In this document: positions 1 to 5,154 of the stretch, one piece after another
Layout: each line of letters opens with the position of its first letter
Numbering within the stretch: position 1 is the first letter of the stretch
Source: JAKLDO01 sp035354435
GTDB lineage: Bacteria > UBP6 > UBA1177
DNA length: 8,043 nucleotides
Reading direction: 5' to 3'
Assembly: GCA_035354435.1 (NCBI GenBank)
Contig: DAOQAY010000128.1
Location: 1-8,043 of the forward strand
Position numbers and translations under genes: made by a program
Notes under the pieces: generated by a model
Told to the model about the DNA's origin: nothing
What the model saw: the letters and a program-made list of their open reading frames with translations, nothing else
Databases searched by the model: none

Positions 1-606
1 TATCATATTGCACACAATGAAGGTCCTTTCAGTTACAGTGAAAAGAGAATCTTTCCTCGACTAAATGTCGATTTTGATAAATGGATTGCAAGTATTTCGG
101 ATGAATATGATAGGAATCAGGAATTATTCAAGAATCACTTTAAATTAAAATACGGAGACAGTCATTCACTTCCCCCGATATGGATATCTGTTGAAATAAT
201 GTCTTTTGGAGATGTTGTAAGAATTTTTAGAAGTTATGATTCTTCACTTTCAAAAGAATTTGCCAGAGAAACGAAAATTCCTGACAAGGTTTTAGAATCA
301 TGGTTTCTTTCGCTTAATTACATAAGAAACATCTGTGCTCATCATTCAAGATTATGGAACAAAATGCTCTCCGTAAAACCGCTTTTACCAAATTCAAGAA
401 AGTATAAACAATGGGATATTGTTGACAGGTATTCTCAAAGTCATATCTTTGTTATTATTGCAATATGTTCTTGTTTTCTAAAAACCATTGCACCAAAAAG
501 CAGTTGGAAAAACAGGATTTTTGATCTTTTAAAGGAATATCCGGAAGTTGATATCAAAGAAATGGGATTTCCTTATGGTTGGAAAGAATTTCTTGAGCAA
601 ATATAG
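1..606 (+). CDS. Abi_2 family (AbiD/AbiF-type) abortive-infection protein, 5'-truncated by the window edge
   Basis: The frame is open from base 1 to the TAG at 604-606, giving the last 201 residues of a protein whose start lies outside the window. The ATG at 199 is internal, because the family signature begins before it: the segment LPPIW (residues 57-61) and the following VEIMSFG are typical of Abi_2. Residues 107-118 contain RNICAHHSRLWN, the hallmark R-x4-H motif (R109, H114) of HEPN-fold proteins in this family. Known members are phage-resistance proteins of the AbiD/AbiF type, and HEPN R-x4-6-H motifs are often ribonuclease active sites, so an RNA-cleaving, growth-arresting role in the cytoplasm is likely but inferred. 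Family members are commonly about 300 residues, so roughly the first third is missing. It converges on the nuclease gene to its right, and the two are separated by about 170 bp. The family call is secure; the activity is not tested by the sequence. Confidence 0.88.
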   Translation, partial: YHIAHNEGPFSYSEKRIFPRLNVDFDKWIASISDEYDRNQELFKNHFKLKYGDSHSLPPIWISVEIMSFGDVVRIFRSYDSSLSKEFARETKIPDKVLESWFLSLNYIRNICAHHSRLWNKMLSVKPLLPNSRKYKQWDIVDRYSQSHIFVIIAICSCFLKTIAPKSSWKNRIFDLLKEYPEVDIKEMGFPYGWKEFLEQI

Positions 607-713
607 AACCCTCATCCTCACACCAATGGAAATCTACAAATATCAAGTTGAGCTGTTCGGGGAGAAGTAGAATATTAACTACAATTACAACATGTTACAA
701 ACATTCAATTGTA

Positions 714-726
714 CGGACACTGTCCG
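714..726. other. 13-bp perfect dyad between convergent genes
   Basis: CGGACA-C-TGTCCG is a perfect 6-bp inverted repeat around one central base, in the gap between the Abi_2 gene and the nuclease gene. The flanks do not extend the symmetry well. A one-base loop makes an RNA hairpin unlikely, and no T-tract follows, so it is not an obvious terminator. A protein-binding site or the remnant of an element end is possible. The rest of the gap (607-777) shows only AT-rich sequence and no convincing gene. Confidence 0.35.
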
Positions 727-777
727 CATATTTAATACCGCTGGCATTTTGAATAAAACACCAAAAAAAAATTTATT

Positions 778-2058
778 TTAAAAAGTATTCATATGTCTGA
801 CGAAGCTTTTCTTTATTCCTGAAAAATTCTTCCCTGTAAATTTCATATTTTCAACATTTATTTCAAAATATCGCCAGTCTTCATGATGTTCATAAGCTCT
901 TGAACCTTTTGGTTGTTTTGATGTGCCTGAAAAATATAACCGAAAACTGTTCTCTGAAAATGATATTTGAAAACGAGTTTTTTTGTATTCAAATTCATAA
1001 ACCATATCTTCTGTTTCTTTTTCGGCATTAAGTTTAAATTCTTCCGAGTTAATAGATAGTTCTGAACCAACAAACTTCACTATTTCAAGCAACAATGAAT
1101 TCATGTCTTGCAAGTAATCCGCAGTCTTCTCAAACTGTTTGTTGAAATCTTTAATTGATTTAAAGTTCAGTGAAAATTCTGATGAGTATTTATTTTTAAT
1201 TCTATCAAATTTCATCGGTTTATTTTTTTTATTCCAATCCAACATGCAGAATTCATTATCATTTTCACCAATATAATATCCGTAAAAACCCATATAATCT
1301 TCTTTGTATTTAATATATATTCGCCAGTTATCAATAAAATCTCTTATTTTGCTTCCGCCTTGTTGCCTGCCTTTTTCTGTTTTAAGCAATTTAACATATT
1401 CAAAAAACCTGCTGACACTTTGTTTTGATTTTTTTAATAAATTAGAAAAACTCTTGTATTCTTGAGCGTAATAATTCATATCAAGACGGAATAAACCCTC
1501 TGACACAAGATATGCCAGAAAGTAATATATCAATTTATTTTCGGAGGTTCTTTTCGGTTTTTTATCATGCTCAAAGTAATCTTCGTCAGTGTCGTATTTC
1601 CAGTATTTTGGAAAAAAGCTTTCTTTAATAACTTCAAACAGTTGTTCCCATGTGAGCTCATTCCAAAAATCTTTCTCTTTTTTATTTAACTTTCTCAATT
1701 GAGAATATTCTGGTTTAATTAAAAAGAAGTTTTTGCATTTTTCATATTCTCCCCTGTAATTTGTAAGTTGACCGCCGTTTATGTCAGAGTCAATCTTGTG
1801 CTCACAAACAGCAATAACATTAGCTCCTTTCCATACAACCAAGTCAGCTATTGATTTTGTTTCTTCCCCTTTTCTGCTCTGAGTTTCAAACGAGTAATCT
1901 TCAAACTTCCTGATACCTTTAAAACCAAGAAATTCAGTAAGATAAATCTTTTTAAACTCATCTGAAATATTTGCCATGAAAGCAATGAGTTCTGTCAAAT
2001 AATCTTCCTTCTGATGGACATTTTTCTTGCCTTTTTTGTACAAATTTTCAAAATCCAT
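778..2058 (-). CDS. PD-(D/E)XK nuclease-fold protein paired with a HigA-like regulator
   Basis: The 426-residue protein carries an N-terminal nuclease core. E23 lies in the first helix, D72 sits in IADLVVW (70-76), E86-H-K88 follows after the next strand, and Q97-x3-Y101 resembles the QxxxY motif of RecB/Cas4-like nucleases. This is the order expected for a PD-(D/E)XK metal-dependent phosphodiesterase, close in look to the PDDEXK_4 group. The rest (about 110-426) is Lys-, Phe- and Tyr-rich, with no membrane segment and no domain I recognise; it may bind the substrate or a partner. The open frame extends 24 codons upstream, but I chose the ATG at 2058 because GGAGGG lies 5 nt before it. That start overlaps the end of the XRE gene by 11 nt, so translational coupling is likely. 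No methyltransferase is nearby, which argues against a classical restriction system. The gene looks more AT-rich than its neighbours, consistent with acquisition. The fold call is good; the target (DNA or RNA) is unknown. Confidence 0.8.
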   Translation of the reverse strand: MDFENLYKKGKKNVHQKEDYLTELIAFMANISDEFKKIYLTEFLGFKGIRKFEDYSFETQSRKGEETKSIADLVVWKGANVIAVCEHKIDSDINGGQLTNYRGEYEKCKNFFLIKPEYSQLRKLNKKEKDFWNELTWEQLFEVIKESFFPKYWKYDTDEDYFEHDKKPKRTSENKLIYYFLAYLVSEGLFRLDMNYYAQEYKSFSNLLKKSKQSVSRFFEYVKLLKTEKGRQQGGSKIRDFIDNWRIYIKYKEDYMGFYGYYIGENDNEFCMLDWNKKNKPMKFDRIKNKYSSEFSLNFKSIKDFNKQFEKTADYLQDMNSLLLEIVKFVGSELSINSEEFKLNAEKETEDMVYEFEYKKTRFQISFSENSFRLYFSGTSKQPKGSRAYEHHEDWRYFEINVENMKFTGKNFSGIKKSFVRHMNTF

Positions 2059-2326
2059 GTTTTCCCTCCAATTTTTCTCTGTAATTTGACTCAAGATTAT
2101 TCCAGAATCTTGCCGGAACACCTGTAACAAGCTCCAGTTTGTTTGCCGTTTCGTAAGTAATCGGCTGGTCCCCTTTGAATATTCTGATGATCGTTTGTTC
2201 TGTCAAGCCGGTTCTTGTTGCAAGTTCTTTTTGAGTCATGTTGAAAGATTCCATCGTTTCTTTCAATGTCTCTCCCGGAGCAATTGCGTAATCCGGTTCA
2301 TATGCAAATCTTTTTAGTGCTTCCAT
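2048..2326 (-). CDS. HigA-like XRE-family HTH antitoxin or regulator
   Basis: This 92-residue protein reads as a HigA/VapI-type addiction-module antidote. The segment PGETLKETMES (17-27) precedes a helix-turn-helix at about 29-51 (MTQKELATRTGLTEQTIIRI, then FKG). The family-typical ANKLELVTGVPARFWNNLE (61-79) follows, and then the chain stops at residue 92. Related longer proteins continue past this point into a C-terminal domain; here the nuclease gene begins instead. I chose the ATG at 2326 because GGAG lies 7 nt upstream (2334-2337); the ATG at 2350, eight codons earlier, has no ribosome binding site. It is the first gene of a two-gene unit with the nuclease, overlapping by 11 nt. By analogy with HigA it would bind its own promoter as a dimer and restrain the downstream protein, but no HigB toxin is next to it. 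The HTH family is certain; the antitoxin role is inferred. Confidence 0.88.
   Translation of the reverse strand: MEALKRFAYEPDYAIAPGETLKETMESFNMTQKELATRTGLTEQTIIRIFKGDQPITYETANKLELVTGVPARFWNNLESNYREKLEGKHGF
2064..2069 (-). promoter_or_regulatory. Strong Shine-Dalgarno that fixes the nuclease start
   Basis: On the minus strand GGAGGG stands 5 nt before the ATG at 2058, inside the last codons of the XRE gene. The in-frame upstream ATG at 2130 lies within the XRE coding sequence, so the shorter protein is preferred. Confidence 0.75.
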
Positions 2327-2369
2327 GTTTTTACTCCAAATCTTCAACATGTTTCAAATTCATGGCTCT

Positions 2370-2398
2370 AAATTACATCCATATCATTCATTTTTCAA
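2370..2398 (-). promoter_or_regulatory. Possible promoter for the XRE/nuclease unit
   Basis: Reading left, TTGAAA (2393-2398) and TAATTT (2370-2375) are separated by 17 nt. Transcription would begin near 2363, about 37 nt before the XRE start. The -35 is close to consensus and the -10 is weak; in such AT-rich sequence chance matches are common. Confidence 0.35.
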
Positions 2399-2469
2399 AT
2401 AAATTCAGCAACTTTTTAATGATTTTTTCAACCGTATGAATCCAGTCATTCTTTCTTATAGCAGCTTGT

Positions 2470-2489
2470 CCTGAGCCAATTCGCTCAGG
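2470..2489 (-). terminator. GC-rich hairpin just after the acetyltransferase gene
   Basis: CCTGAGC and GCTCAGG form a perfect 7-bp stem with a 6-nt loop, starting 6 nt past the stop codon of the GNAT gene. The position suits a terminator for the leftward transcript, but no U-tract follows on either strand. It could instead be an RNA 3'-end stabilising structure. Confidence 0.35.
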
Positions 2490-2495
2490 GAAAGA

Positions 2496-3050
2496 TCAGA
2501 ATTCAGATCTAAGTTCTTTCCACTCTTTTTCCAGTATTGCGAACACTGCATCATCGACCCATTTTTCGTTCAGATAGAGGCTTTCGATGAAATGGGCTTC
2601 TTTTCTGAATCCGAGTTTTTCCACAAGTTTTATTGAAGCTGTGTTTTTGGGATCAATTGATGCTGTTATCCGGTGTTTTTTCAAATCATTAAATAAGTAG
2701 TCAATCACTCTGATTAAGGCTTCTTTTGCATAGCCTTTGCCATGATAATCACGGTCCAGTGTATAGCCGATTTCCACCTGTTTGTTGTCAGTATTCAGAA
2801 AATGTATTCCTATGTCCCCGATAATGCTGTCCGTTCTTTTCTCGATGATCACCAGTTGAAACCATGTTCCTGGCAGATCAGGCTCCGTTGCCGTTTTTCC
2901 AATAAATTCCTCTACATCTTTAATATTCTCTGGAATCCAGCCCTGATATTTATTAGTATCACTGTCCGAACGGTATCTGAAAACCGTCTCTTTGTCATCA
3001 ATGGAAACGGGCCTCAGCTTTAATCTTTCTGTTATAAAATTCATATCCAT
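2496..3050 (-). CDS. GNAT family N-acetyltransferase, RimJ/RimL-like (Acetyltransf_3)
   Basis: This 184-residue cytoplasmic enzyme would transfer the acetyl group of acetyl-CoA to an amine. It opens with TERLKLRPVS (7-16), the usual first strand of RimJ/RimL-type enzymes. A conserved Glu (E93 in QVEIGYTL) follows. The acetyl-CoA pyrophosphate loop is R100-DYHGKGYA-108, and the last part of the fold contains N136-TAS-139 and LGF at 146-148. Length is normal for the family and nothing looks broken. The substrate cannot be read from sequence: ribosomal-protein N-termini, small amines and antibiotics are all possible. Two starts compete. The ATG at 3050 gives the longest protein, while the ATG at 3044 has a GGGA motif at a better spacing (8 nt) and gives a family-typical start; the difference is two residues. 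It is transcribed away from the ATPase gene, probably from the promoter inside the 36-bp repeat just upstream. Confidence 0.9.
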   Translation of the reverse strand: MDMNFITERLKLRPVSIDDKETVFRYRSDSDTNKYQGWIPENIKDVEEFIGKTATEPDLPGTWFQLVIIEKRTDSIIGDIGIHFLNTDNKQVEIGYTLDRDYHGKGYAKEALIRVIDYLFNDLKKHRITASIDPKNTASIKLVEKLGFRKEAHFIESLYLNEKWVDDAVFAILEKEWKELRSEF

Positions 3051-3074
3051 TGTCCCGATAAACCAGTTTCTATG

Positions 3075-3110
3075 AAAATATTACTTCAGGCTGTACAAAT
3101 CAAATTTTAC
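3075..3110 (-). repeat. 36-bp dispersed repeat, copy 1, carrying the GNAT promoter
   Basis: This segment matches 5104-5139 at 33 of 36 positions; the three differences all fall in a 6-bp central stretch. Read leftward it holds TTGATT (3098-3103), a 17-nt spacer and TATTTT (3075-3080), a plausible sigma-70-type promoter ending 25 nt before the acetyltransferase start. It may be a shared promoter/operator or part of a small duplicated intergenic element. Confidence 0.6.
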
Positions 3111-3140
3111 TGCTGAACTTCAATTAGAAAGATCGGAATT

Positions 3141-3149
3141 TGATATAAT
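3141..3149 (+). promoter_or_regulatory. Extended -10 promoter candidate (distal) for the ATPase gene
   Basis: TGATATAAT is a perfect TGn-TATAAT extended -10 element. A matching -35 is not evident, which is common for extended -10 promoters. The transcript would start near 3156 and run through the 33-bp tandem repeat before the ATPase start at 3271. Confidence 0.4.
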
Positions 3150-3169
3150 TTAAAAATTTCAGGGACACT

Positions 3170-3235
3170 AACTCCTTAAAATTTGATTATTTCAAGGAAT
3201 TAAATTCCTCAAAATTTGACAATTTCAGGGAATTT
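3170..3235. repeat. Tandem duplication of a 33-bp unit upstream of the ATPase
   Basis: Units 3170-3202 and 3203-3235 are adjacent and agree at 27 of 33 positions, sharing the core CAAAATTTGA/TAAAATTTGA and ATTTCA(A/G)GGAATT. A degenerate third copy of the spaced AATTTGA...AATTTCAGGGA pattern lies at about 3137-3166. The second unit supplies the TTGACA -35. A 12-base stretch, 3177-3188, is also the inverse of 3098-3109 in the neighbouring dispersed repeat. Confidence 0.6.
3195..3209. promoter_or_regulatory. 15-bp palindrome, candidate operator
   Basis: AGGAATT-A-AATTCCT is a perfect 7-bp inverted repeat around one base, formed at the junction of the two 33-bp units. It ends 6 nt before the TTGACA -35 and lies downstream of the extended -10, a position suited to a dimeric DNA-binding regulator controlling the ATPase gene. 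Confidence 0.4.
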
Positions 3236-3243
3236 GGTATTCT
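3216..3243 (+). promoter_or_regulatory. Proximal promoter of the ATPase gene
   Basis: A consensus -35, TTGACA (3216-3221), is separated by 16 nt from TATTCT (3238-3243). Transcription would begin near 3250, about 20 nt before the start codon, leaving room for the GGGAG ribosome binding site at 3260-3264. Confidence 0.5.
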
Positions 3244-3270
3244 AAGACTGTATTTTTAAGGGAGACAGAC

Positions 3271-4395
3271 ATGATTCCGAGAGCTTTGGATGATCTTAAT
3301 AACTATCTGAAAAAAGGAAAAGTTCTTGTAGTTTTCGGTCCACGGCAGGTAGGAAAAACAACTCTTTTGAAGAATTTTCTCTCAAAAACTCAGCTTAAAT
3401 ACCGTTTTGATAACGGTGAAGATTTCAGGATAACTGAACTTTTTTCATCAGGAAATCCTGACAAATTATCTGAATATGCAAAAGGCTACGAACTCGTTGT
3501 AATAGATGAAGCCCAGAAAATTCCTGATGCAGGCTCAGGACTTAAAATGCTGATAGATAACAATCCGGAACTTATGGTCATTGCCACAGGTTCTTCATCT
3601 TTTGAACTGGCAGGAACAGTCGGAGAACCTCTGACCGGAAGGAAAAGGACTCTGACAATGTTTCCTGTCGCCCAGATAGAACTTTCAGAAACACTTAACA
3701 GATACGACTTAAAAGAAAAACTTGAGGAGTTTCTTGTTTACGGATCTTACCCTGAAGTGATCACGGCGGAATCAAAAGAGGAAAAATCCAGAATAATTAC
3801 AGAACTTACTCATTCATATCTTCTTAAAGATATTATTGCTTTTGACCGGATTAAAAACAGTCGTGTAATTTTTGACCTCCTGAGAATGCTCGCTTTTCAG
3901 ACAGGCAGTGAAGTTTCACTCTCAGAAATTGGAAAGAACATCGGAGTTGATGCAAAAACAGTGAATCGTTATATCGACATTCTTGAGAAATCATTTGTCA
4001 TTTTCCGCCTCACCGGTTTCAGCAGAAATCTGAGAAAAGAGATTGTCAAAAAAAACAAATACTATTTTTACGATACCGGGATAAGAAATGCTCTTATTTC
4101 GAACTTCAATCCTTTGAGTATAAGAAATGATATCGGACAACTGTGGGAAAATCTTATGTTTATTGAACGGCTTAAGAGAAATTCCTATAAAAATGTCCTG
4201 CTTAACAGCTATTTCTGGAGAACATGGAATCAGCAGGAAATAGATCTTGTCGAAGAAAGAGAAGGAAAACTTTTCGGTTATGAATTTAAGTACGGGGGAA
4301 AAATACCGCAAGCTCCGGCACTATGGATAGAAAACTACAGTGAGGCATCTTTTGAAGTCGTGAACAGAGCAAACTATCTTGATTTTATTTTATAA
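3271..4395 (+). CDS. AAA_14 / DUF4143 family ATPase
   Basis: This 374-residue protein has the usual length and layout of the AAA_14-DUF4143 family. It opens MIPRAL, then has a Walker A at 23-31 (GPRQVGKTT), a Walker B at 75-82 (LVVIDEAQ) and a sensor-like TGSSSFEL at 106-113. A central helical, winged-helix-like region lies around 215-245. The C-terminal DUF4143 part holds W292-E293, the EID motif (323-325) and E338-F-K340, which together resemble a PD-(D/E)XK-like core; whether it cleaves nucleic acid is not established for the family. It is expected to be a cytoplasmic ATPase. Members occur in many copies in anaerobes and uncultivated bacteria, often near toxin-antitoxin genes; their role is unknown. 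The start is secure, with AAGGGAG placed 6 nt before the ATG. It is transcribed alone, from an unusually elaborate upstream region, and converges on the nitroreductase gene. Confidence 0.92.
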   Translation: MIPRALDDLNNYLKKGKVLVVFGPRQVGKTTLLKNFLSKTQLKYRFDNGEDFRITELFSSGNPDKLSEYAKGYELVVIDEAQKIPDAGSGLKMLIDNNPELMVIATGSSSFELAGTVGEPLTGRKRTLTMFPVAQIELSETLNRYDLKEKLEEFLVYGSYPEVITAESKEEKSRIITELTHSYLLKDIIAFDRIKNSRVIFDLLRMLAFQTGSEVSLSEIGKNIGVDAKTVNRYIDILEKSFVIFRLTGFSRNLRKEIVKKNKYYFYDTGIRNALISNFNPLSIRNDIGQLWENLMFIERLKRNSYKNVLLNSYFWRTWNQQEIDLVEEREGKLFGYEFKYGGKIPQAPALWIENYSEASFEVVNRANYLDFIL

Positions 4396-4536
4396 ACCCA
4401 AGTTTTTTCATTCTTTTACACGATCGCATCACACACTGTTTTTCACAATTTCAGTGCACATTCAATATATGAAAATTTCAGATTTATAAACATTTTACCC
4501 GCTATTGACAAATTCCCGTCTGTTTAGCAGTTTTTT

Positions 4537-5061
4537 TCACTCCATGTACTCTTCCATCATTACCGTTTCATTTATCGGTTTCCGTTTTGTCAAATGACGA
4601 TCCGCACTTAGAAAACCATCTTGAGGATACCCTAAAATCAGCAGAACTGTCGGTTCAATGTAATCTGGAATATTAAACTCTCTCCTGATAATTTCCGGAT
4701 CAAAAAGCCCTACCATGACACTACCGATTCCAATTTCCCTTGCTGCCAGCATCATGTGATCTGTCACAATTCCGATGTCCAGATCTCCTGGGCTTTTATT
4801 GTCAAATTCTCTACTCAGAGCTTCTCTATCATCTCTACAGACAATTAGAACACATTGAGACCCGAATGTCTTATATGCTTTCTGAACTTTTTCAATATTT
4901 TCAGGGTGTTGCACAACAATAATGCGCTGAGGCTGCTTGTTACATGCTGTCGGAGCGACACGGCTCGCCTCCAGAATATATTCAAGTTTTTCCTTTTCCA
5001 CCGGTTTATCTGCAAACGAACGGATCGAACACCGTTGCTTTGCCAGTTCAAGAAAATTCAT
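4537..5061 (-). CDS. Nitroreductase family FMN-dependent oxidoreductase
   Basis: The 174-residue protein matches the compact nitroreductase fold. Near the N-terminus, R10-CSIR-14 followed by SFADKPVE is the usual FMN-phosphate-binding strand-helix. APTACNKQPQR (36-46) is the APSxxNxQP-type motif, here with Thr and Cys replacing Ser and a neighbour. Further on, DIGIVTDHMMLAAREIGIGS contains the conserved helix and Gly pair, and LLILGYPQDG (about 141-150) is the family's C-terminal strand. Such enzymes are cytoplasmic homodimers that use NAD(P)H and bound FMN to reduce nitro compounds, quinones or other acceptors; the physiological substrate is not readable. It is short for the family, as in many anaerobes. 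GGAG lies 8 nt before the ATG at 5061. The gene follows the outer-membrane protein gene on the same strand after 93 bp but has its own likely promoter in the 36-bp repeat. Confidence 0.9.
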   Translation of the reverse strand: MNFLELAKQRCSIRSFADKPVEKEKLEYILEASRVAPTACNKQPQRIIVVQHPENIEKVQKAYKTFGSQCVLIVCRDDREALSREFDNKSPGDLDIGIVTDHMMLAAREIGIGSVMVGLFDPEIIRREFNIPDYIEPTVLLILGYPQDGFLSADRHLTKRKPINETVMMEEYME

Positions 5062-5103
5062 AGCAATATCTCCGAAAACTATTTATCAACTAGCCTTAAA
5101 ATA

Positions 5104-5139
5104 AAAATATTACTTCATGGTGAACAAATCAAATTTTAC
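5104..5139 (-). repeat. 36-bp dispersed repeat, copy 2, carrying the nitroreductase promoter
   Basis: This is the second copy of the segment at 3075-3110 (33/36 identical, same orientation relative to the gene it precedes). Read leftward, TTGATT (5127-5132), a 17-nt spacer and TATTTT (5104-5109) form a plausible promoter. Transcription would begin near 5097, about 36 nt before the nitroreductase start. Confidence 0.6.
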
Positions 5140-5154
5140 AAGCAAACATCGTTC

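Noticed and set aside
199..606. Treating the ATG at 199 as the start of a 135-residue protein
   Set aside because: The frame is open to base 1, and conserved Abi_2 residues (LPPIW and the following VEI) precede this Met, so it is internal.
626..670. 14-codon frame beginning MEIYKYQVEL after the Abi_2 gene
   Set aside because: It is very short and has no good ribosome binding site or recognisable family. It could be a gene remnant but cannot be supported.
770..790. A/T run near the nuclease stop codon as a terminator
   Set aside because: There is a T-run on the minus strand, but no GC-containing stem precedes it.
2059..2130. 24-codon upstream extension of the nuclease
   Set aside because: It lies within the XRE coding sequence, and the later ATG at 2058 has a near-perfect Shine-Dalgarno.
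2742..3023. 93-codon plus-strand frame opposite the acetyltransferase
   Set aside because: It is the antisense shadow of a gene with clear GNAT motifs and has no family likeness of its own.
3170..3235. The 33-bp tandem repeat as a minimal CRISPR array
   Set aside because: The two units are directly adjacent with no spacer, differ at six positions, and no cas gene is present.
4520..4537. CTG-TTTAG-CAG followed by seven T as a terminator for the ATPase transcript
   Set aside because: The stem has only three base pairs, so despite the T-tract it is too weak to call. The rest of the 4396-4536 gap shows no better hairpin.
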